Below, piece after piece: positions 57,551 through 64,000 of a DNA stretch of 64,000 nucleotides (its first letter is position 1; every line of letters starts with the position of its first letter). The stretch spans positions 496,001 through 560,000 of the forward strand of contig SADC01001321.1 in the NCBI GenBank assembly GCA_004194705.1, written 5' to 3'. The stretch comes from Ditylenchus dipsaci. Its lineage: Eukaryota; Nematoda; Chromadorea; Rhabditida; Anguinidae. The notes beneath the pieces were generated by a model that did no database searches, was not told the DNA's origin, and was given only the letters and a program-made list of their open reading frames with translations. Both the position numbers and the translations under genes were made by a program.

Positions 57551-60500
57551 ATATCCAGTGAATTTGAACTAGAGATAGTGACGGGACGGGACAATTCCCG
57601 CCCGCCCAGACAAATTCACGGAATTTCCCGTCCCGGAATCCCGTCCCGATCCTAGATTTATGCTTGCCCCATCCCGAAATTTTTTAATTTAAATTCTGTC
57701 CCGTCCTGAACAGGTCAAGGCATCATCTATAATTTAAACTAGGCTTTTTTGAAAAAATCAATTTCTTGCAAAATGACCAAAATCCAAAAAAAAATGGAGA
57801 AAATTTGATTTTGGTCATTTTGCAAGAAATTGATTTTTTCAAAAAAGCCATATCTCAACACCCAGATTTTGAAACAATATTCTGTAAAGTGGGTTTTGTA
57901 GCTCTTGAACTGCGCTACAACATGGTGCTCTAATTTTGCTGTAGCCTTGAACTTCCAATAAAAATTTTACATGTATTTGTAGCCAAATAATGGCTTTTTC
58001 AAAATATTCCAACAAAACTTTATATATTGTTCGGTAGAGTAAAGAAAGGGCTACAAAACCATATGTTTGGAATGTTTTTACGAAATGAATTTTATCCCAA
58101 ACAATTAGCCCGAATGTTGTCCACGAACTTATTTGTCACCAGTTATTATACCTAAAAACGTATTCCGGAAAGGATTTCTGAAGACCAAAGCATCGATTTG
58201 TCTACCCAAAGCCTCCACTCGGGTTATGCATTATGCCATATAATAAGGCATTCTACCACGTTTTGATCTCTGGAGCTGGGCAAAAAGAGCATCTGAATGC
58301 TGTTTTTGAACAAGACTCTTTTCACTAGGGTTGGGAAAATGGCTCGGCCATATTCTGACATATGGCCGGTCATGAGCCCGGTTATTGGCCATCACCCAGC
58401 TGCAGAAAATACGGTAACTGTAAGACATTTCTACCTTCATTTTTTCTTAGAGAAACACCAAATGGGTAAGGCTTTTCTGAAAGACCATGTCTTTTAGTTG
58501 ACATCCTATTTTTGAGACATGCAAAGGAACACGAGAACACCTAGTTTTGTCAAAAAATAATAATTTTTTTCGAAACTTAAACTTTAATCTATAAAAAATA
58601 AAATTAAATTAGGTATTATCGCAATATAGTCAAGCAAAGGTATCAACAAGCATGTATGGAAGTCATTATATTCGCAACAAGCTAATTGGGATTAATTTGC
58701 AAAACGACGGAAAACCATCGCAGCATGTGTGCACAACCACAGCCAGACAGATATAGGGGAAACTTTTGAAGGACATATCCTTACACCATTTTTTGGTTGA
58801 TTCAGTGTGTGTGAATGGGTGAAATAATTACTTTTCATTTACCTGTTTCCTAATTGGTTTTTGTCGCCATTGGTTTGCCAATCTATTTCCTGTATTGATT
58901 GTTACAATTGATGACCTATGAAAGCTCTTGATGGACAAACACTTTTTTTAAGCAGGTCATACTGGCATTTTCTGATATTTTTAATTCAGGTAAGAATATG
59001 TGTTTAGGATTTTTCACTTTTTAAAAATTTCATGCATATAGGTCAGTAATGTGTACGCCAAATTTGTTGAAGGTTAGTCTCAGAAAAATTTGCACACAAT
59101 TGTCTGTTACAAGCTTATTTCATTTCCCTTTTATTATGAATTTTGGCTTTTACGCGAAAAACATTACAAAATTATAAAATGGACGGTACTTTTTTCTGCC
59201 CCCAACTTTTTTTTCATTTTGTTTATTTATTTATGTTTTTATCTGAAAATGGAAATTTTGTTCGAGCCATCCTACGCAAATCAAAAAGTAGGTGAAGGTC
59301 ATCTATATCAGAATTTTGACTTCAGGTGAAAAATTTTGAGTTATAGACTATTTTATGTTTTGAAAAAATGCCCCCAAAAAATTATGGGGCATTTTTTCAA
59401 AACATAAAATAGTCTATAACTCAAAAATTTTCACCTGAAGTCAAAATTCTGATATAGATGACCTTCACCTACTTTTTGATTTTGCGTAAGATGGCTTGAA
59501 CAAAATTTGGGGCAGAAAAAAAGTAGCGTCCTTATAAAATTTTGAAAAAATTGAATATTACTTAATTTGGGCATTTTTAATGCTCGATTTTTTTTGTCAA
59601 GCAACTCAAAGGAATGCAGTGAGAGACGAAAGAGAGCCGGGTTTTTTCACTTATTTAAAAATAGTGTTTAAACGACTTTTAATTAATTTTATATGCTTTG
59701 AACGATAAAAAATTTGTTTTCTAACATTTTTCCACACAAAAAATGAATTTTTTTTTTGACTTTTTGCCTTGGGGACCAAGGCAAATTACCTTGTATTAAG
59801 GTATTCTACCCCGTTTTGGTCACTGGAGCTGGGCAAAAAGAGTCTCTTTATGCATTTTTGATTAAGAGTCTTGCTCGGAATCATGTCTAAGGTTAGTGCG
59901 TGCGTGCATCTCTAACTCTCAAGCCCCCTGCGCCCCCAAAGGGGCGCAGGGGGCTTGAGAGTTAAGATGCGCACACCCACATACCTTAGACACAAATCAC
60001 TCGAAAGTGACTCTGGATGCATGAAAATGTATGCATACCAGAAATTCTTTATGCGGTAGGCCACAGTCAATAAAACTATGTTCAAATACCATCTTTTTGT
60101 GGTATCCAGGTACCCTTTCAGATTGAATTGCCTTGGAGGACCAAGGCAAAAAGTCGAATTTTAGTAAAAAAAAATTCTAAAAATCCATTTTTGTGTGGAA
60201 AAATGTCAGAAAATAACTTTTTTATCGTTTTAAGCATATAAAAATTACTTAGGAGTCGTTTTAACACTATTTTTAATAAGTGAAAAACCCCCCCCCCCCC
60301 AACCCAATAAGTGCCGAGAGAAGGGCTTCATTTTGAGCATAAGGTTGTAAATGACCATACAGTCGAACCTCCCATTAACGATCACCCTAGAGACCGGCCT
60401 CAGGTGATCGTTATTGGGAGGTGATCGTTAATGGGAGTGGTCATTATTCGAGATTTCAGTCAATATACACCAACCAAAAGTGTTTTCGGTGATCGTTAAT

Positions 60501-60930
60501 GGGAAGGTGATCGTTATTGGGAGGTTCGACTGTATCTCCAAAATTTACTAAAACCCCAAAAGTTCTCAAAAAAGTCCAGGATTGAGTAAATTTAGGGCTT
60601 TTTAGTAAATTTTGGAAGTATAGTCATTCACATCCTTATGCTCAAAATGTAGCCCTTCTCTCTGGCATCAATTTGAGTATTAACTTGTAAATGAAATCAC
60701 TTAGAAAACCATATGTAGCAAGCTAATTAATTAAAAATGTAACGGTTTTGGCTGTAACGATTTTTGGCGCAAACGGGTAGAGCCGCCGCTGCGCACAAAA
60801 CCATGGTCTTGAAATATTGATGCTTTTAGAAGTCATCTTAAAAATTGCAATCAAAACTCTAAACTCTATATTAAAATCTATATAACAACCCATTTTGTCC
60901 CATAAAAATAATTAAAATTGTTGGTTGCAG
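57551..60930. repeat. Gene-free repeat stretch
   Basis: 57565-57665 GACGGGACGGGA block; 57740-57850 mirror (GGCTTTTTTGAAAAAATCAAT); 59168-59545 mirror (AAAATTATAAAATGGACGG / CGTCCTTATAAAATTTT); 59639-60285 mirror (TTTTTCACTTATTTAAAAAT / ATTTTTAATAAGTGAAAAA) with a GC hairpin centre at 59925-59960; 60358-60534 pogo-like MITE (TACAGTCGAACCTCCCATTA / TAATGGGAAGG...GGAGGTTCGACTGTA). 58240-58320 and 59800-59890 share TACCACGTTTTGATCTCTGG-like text. No exon recognised. Confidence 0.5.
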
Positions 60931-63302
60931 ACAGGGAAGTTGTCTGTTCCAGTGACAAAATGGTAGTCAACTTGTCTTTCAAGCAGCCATTCACAGGAGT
61001 CGTCTTTATACAAAATCACTTTCCTAGAGCGGAATGCAGATGGCGTGGCAATGGATCTCACTTTTTGTTGATTGTGATTCCCGTGTCCGAATCAAATTCC
61101 AATAGCTCTGACAATTCCAACAAGCCAGCTATTGGCAATGCTGAATTTTGTGGAGTAGGCATTTCAAAGGCATGTTTTTTTATCAATTATTCAGATCTGC
61201 AACCATCAGGAAAACAAAAAAGGGGTCTTTTTCATTTTATGAGGCACAAAATGTAAACAAATTATTTTCAAACCTCAATTTTCCCTAGAAATTGTGTATT
61301 CGTTCAAGCAAAAAAAAACTTAAAATCAATTTTTACATTTCCTATACTCGATGCTCTTTCAGTTTTCAAAAACTAAAATTTAAAAAAAATGCACTTTACT
61401 TTGAAAAAAATTAAAACAGCTAGATAACATACCCTGTGCAGCCTATATTTTGTCAAATTTTCGTCCCTTTTCAAAATTGGCATCCAGCCGTTTTTCCAAA
61501 ATTTGTTTTACGAGCGCAAAAGTCAGACACCCATCAATATTACATTTTTCACTTTCATTTTATTTATAAAATAACTAAAAACATACTTATTTCTGCTTTT
61601 TCAGACCATTATTAGAAAAATTCGTTTCTTGTGGATGTGGCTTGATTAGCCGGAAATAAAAGTCAAAAAAAAACTAGTCAAAAAAAGTTCTTTTGGTCAA
61701 AAAAGGCATCATTAAAATGACACCAAATTCTAAAAAATTTAAAAAAATCGGTGTCTTTTGTCGTCAATCTTGTGAAAAAATACAAAGTGTTAAATGGGCA
61801 TGATCGTGCCCGACGGGGAGAAAAGGCGCGAACCAGCAGTTCTTCTCTTTCTCGATAAATATTTTTACATTCGTTCTCGTCTAGATTTTTTAAGTTTTCT
61901 GTCTAGTTTTTAAAAGCAGTATAAGGTCATCTATATCAGATTTGACGCAGAACGAGTGAAAAATGGGAGGATTCGAAAAAATTCGAAAAAAACTGCTTGT
62001 TCGCGCCTTAACGCACGAGCATGCCCCTTTAAGGAACTTAGAATTGCAAAAGGTTCAGAACCCCATATAAAATTTTGTTATCGTACACGAAAATTGTGTC
62101 CTTCATAGAAAATAAATGGCTTACCGTATTCTCTCTATTAGTTCCACACTCTCTATTAAACCCACACCCCCAACTCTGAGGACCTGTATCTCAGCTCAGA
62201 GAAAATATTTAACAAAGCTGTTTATCGCATTTTCTTAACTCCCGCGAGCTCTACCGATTTCCTCTTTCAGATTTCGGATTCTCACCCAAAAATCTCGAGA
62301 TGGACCACAAATTTTTCCGATTTTCGGACGATCGAAAAATAATCCCACATGTGGAACTAATAGAGAGAATACGGTAGATTGAAAACATACGTCAAATGTG
62401 TATATCTCCTGTTAAATTTCTTTTTACTCCGTCAAATTGTGCTATTTTTTAGAAATAATTTCTCCTTGAGTTTAGAGCTTTGAATTTTCACTCAATACAG
62501 TCTAATGTCTCTGTAAAAATCACCCTCAATGAAATTAACTGTTGATTAGACATTTTGAGCAAAGACACCCTGGTAGCGAATACTACCCCCCGCCCCTCAA
62601 AATTTTTCCTTCTAAAACTTAAGTGAAGAGTACCCAACTTTATGTCCCAGACCCCAGATAAAGTGCCTAAACTATTTATTAGTCACAACTTCCGTACGCT
62701 GGCCTACCCTCAAGCCTAAATTTGTTGTTTTAAAGGGTAGTTATAGCGGTTTTTATAAGGTCAGGTTGGGGAGAGGGGTATTCTATACTAGCGCCCAAAA
62801 TTTGATGGGAGATTTCGATATTTTAACGAGTGTTTTCACCTATGGTCAAAATAAATTAAACGTTTGAATACTTCAAAAATGTTTGAAGTATAAAGAGTGT
62901 TGTAGAGCAGCAAAGAAGTGTCAACCACTCTAGTGATCAGTCCAGATGACACCATTCTAACAGATGATGCTCTGGCCCTAACTGTTCGTTGTGTTCAAAG
63001 TGGGCATGATTTGGTCCTTACTTTGGGTGCTCCTTCCCTCGACCCTAGCTTCAGAATTCTGTTTGTTTTTCTGATTTTTTCTGCTGAGTATGACTAAATT
63101 GCAGACGAACCGAGTCAATGACAGTTCTAGGCAACAGTGGCACAGGTACTCTATCTGTTAAGGTGGTTTCAAATTAATTCATTTGTCACAGCTCCTTCAC
63201 TCACCCTTCGCCTACTTGATGGTCATGGCATTATTGGACGGAATGTGTCTGAAGCTGTGGTTGGCCAGAGACTCACTCTTGATGCTGTTTTGAAAGATAC
63301 AT
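60931..63302 (+). CDS. ZP-domain protein exons (cuticlin/NOAH-like), partial
   Basis: Four internal exons: 60931-61154, 62906-63060, 63105-63145, 63192-63302, all phase-consistent. They read DREVVCSSDKMVVNLSFKQP, FTGVVFIQNHFPRAECRWRG, ...GNAEFCG, then STTLVISPDDTILTDDALAL, TVRCVQSG, and SLTLRLLDGHGIIGRNVSEA, VVGQRLTLDAVLKDT. This follows the ZP-N start (C..+M.V...F.G.V......C), the central 'TD-D-A---V-C' strand, and the ZP-C 'L-LLDG-G--G--V--A-VGQ-LTL' segment. ZP proteins polymerise in apical extracellular matrix such as nematode cuticle or sensory-organ sheaths. The first exons (signal peptide, possible PAN domains) and the end (ZP-C disulfides, furin site, transmembrane tail) are not visible; the gene continues past 63302, probably off the right edge. 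Intron 1 (1.75 kb) is repeat-filled. Confidence 0.75.
61780..62376. mobile_element. Two elements in ZP gene intron
   Basis: 61795-62035: arms GGGCATGATCGTGC...AGGCGCGAACCA / TGTTCGCGCCTTAACGCACGAGCATGCCC. 62122-62376: a TACCGTATTCTCTCTATTAGTTCC MITE whose inverse end is GGAACTAATAGAGAGAATACGGTA, with the shared core CTCGAGATGGACC. Confidence 0.65.
62570..62800. repeat. GTAGCGAATAC repeat family member
   Basis: GGTAGCGAATACTACCCCCC...CTTAAGTGAAGAGTACCC...CCCAGACCCC...GGGTAGTTATAGCGGTTTTTA...TATACTAGCGCC; paralogous to 19560-19760 and 39525-39770. Confidence 0.6.
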
Positions 63303-64000
63303 GTGTGTCTTATTTTTCAACAGCTTTACATTCAATTTTTTTTCAAATTATTTTGAAAAAGAATATTACATTTTTGTGCATAAAGCACGACTCCGAAATA
63401 AAAATTTTAAGATAAAAGACATTTTCATAAAATAAAGGACACTTGGTCAAAAAGTGCAATTTTATCCAGTGCTTACTGGTTTTCCAGCCCCGAAAAAAAA
63501 GTTTTGGCGTGAAATCTAAAAAATTATAAAGATTCCGGGTCTCAAATAGAGTTGGAAAAATTACCGGTCATAATCTTTCGCGGTAACATTACCGGTCATA
63601 ATCTTTTTTCGTTCATTTTCCGGTCATAATCTTTTCATAATATTAAAGAAAATTTTATCGATCAATCTCTTTCATTGCTTCAATGCCGACTTTCTTGCCC
63701 TCCTGAACAAATCTCATCGGTACTCTCGAATACTTTCATGTATTAACCAACCTTCAAACGCTTTTACATATCCAGCTACCCTCCAGTACCCTCTACCTTG
63801 GTCTCCCAAGGCAAAAAGTGAAAAATTAGTAAAAACAATTTTTTAAACTACCGTCCCCAACCTGAAAACATGTTTTAAACACGTTTTAGTGGGCGGCGGT
63901 AAATTGAACCTCTACAAATTGAACCTCTACAAATTGAACCCCGGTAAATTGAACCTCCGGTAAATTGAACCTCGGTAAATTGAACCTCAAATTTGTCTTG
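63303..64000. repeat. Right edge: tandem arrays of two units
   Basis: 63555-63640 has four copies of an ACCGGTCATAATCTTTT unit. 63895-63990 has six copies of a TAAATTGAACCTC-like unit (13-17 bp), the same architecture as the tandem arms elsewhere; its partner arm, if any, lies beyond the window. 63785-63890 matches CTTGGTCTCCCAAGGCAAAAAG text found at 21165 and 59765. No further ZP exon found. Confidence 0.5.

Overview
This window looks like nuclear DNA of a free-living or animal-associated nematode, most likely in Rhabditina. It holds a C-terminal major sperm protein domain gene, a serpentine receptor of the nematode Sre class, a ZP-domain exon cluster and a worm-type Argonaute segment. Introns are short (about 43-75 nt) with TTTTCAG/TTTTTAG-like acceptors, AATAAA signals follow stop codons, and there is no bacterial operon structure. 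The sequence is AT-rich and gene-poor. Most of it is inverted-repeat transposon debris rich in poly-G and poly-C tracts.

Layout: 1-1071 repeats; 1072-2470 (+) Lys-rich MSP-domain gene; 3398-7400 (-) M14 metallocarboxypeptidase fragment carrying a 1.85 kb foldback element in its first intron; 7.4-15.8 kb stacked inverted repeats; 15822-16900 (-) secreted Asn-glycosylation-rich protein; 17-25.7 kb repeats, including a three-level nest; 25756-27233 (+) unrecognised 391-residue protein; 28245-32715 (+) Sre-type chemoreceptor spread over a repeat-filled intron; 36807-39321 a MULE DNA transposon with FLYWCH and transposase exons (-), tandem-repeat terminal inverted repeats and a 9-bp target duplication; 40014-41527 (-) mitochondrial complex I subunit NDUFA5; 43832-44323 (-) N-terminal GTPase segment of a p190-RhoGAP-like protein; 44.5-48.3 kb repeats; 48310-51133 (+) a gene model joining an Argonaute-like MID/PIWI segment to a LEM-3/ANKLE1-like GIY-YIG nuclease domain; 51.2-55.2 kb repeats; 55258-57427 (+) F-box-like unrecognised gene; 57.5-60.9 kb repeats; 60931-63302 (+) ZP-domain exons running off the right edge.

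The genes are independent housekeeping, chemosensory, cuticle or sperm genes; no shared pathway is visible. Three things stand out. First, the Argonaute-like/GIY-YIG junction may be a chimeric small-RNA/nuclease gene. Second, several foldback elements have arms made of short tandem repeats and 9-bp target duplications, and one of them carries a MULE transposase, which points to one common mobilising system. Third, six otherwise good genes each lose frame by exactly one base, mostly in G/C runs, and restoring that base repairs the splice phase every time. That pattern suggests consensus errors rather than six pseudogenes. All exon models are manual and unsupported by transcripts.
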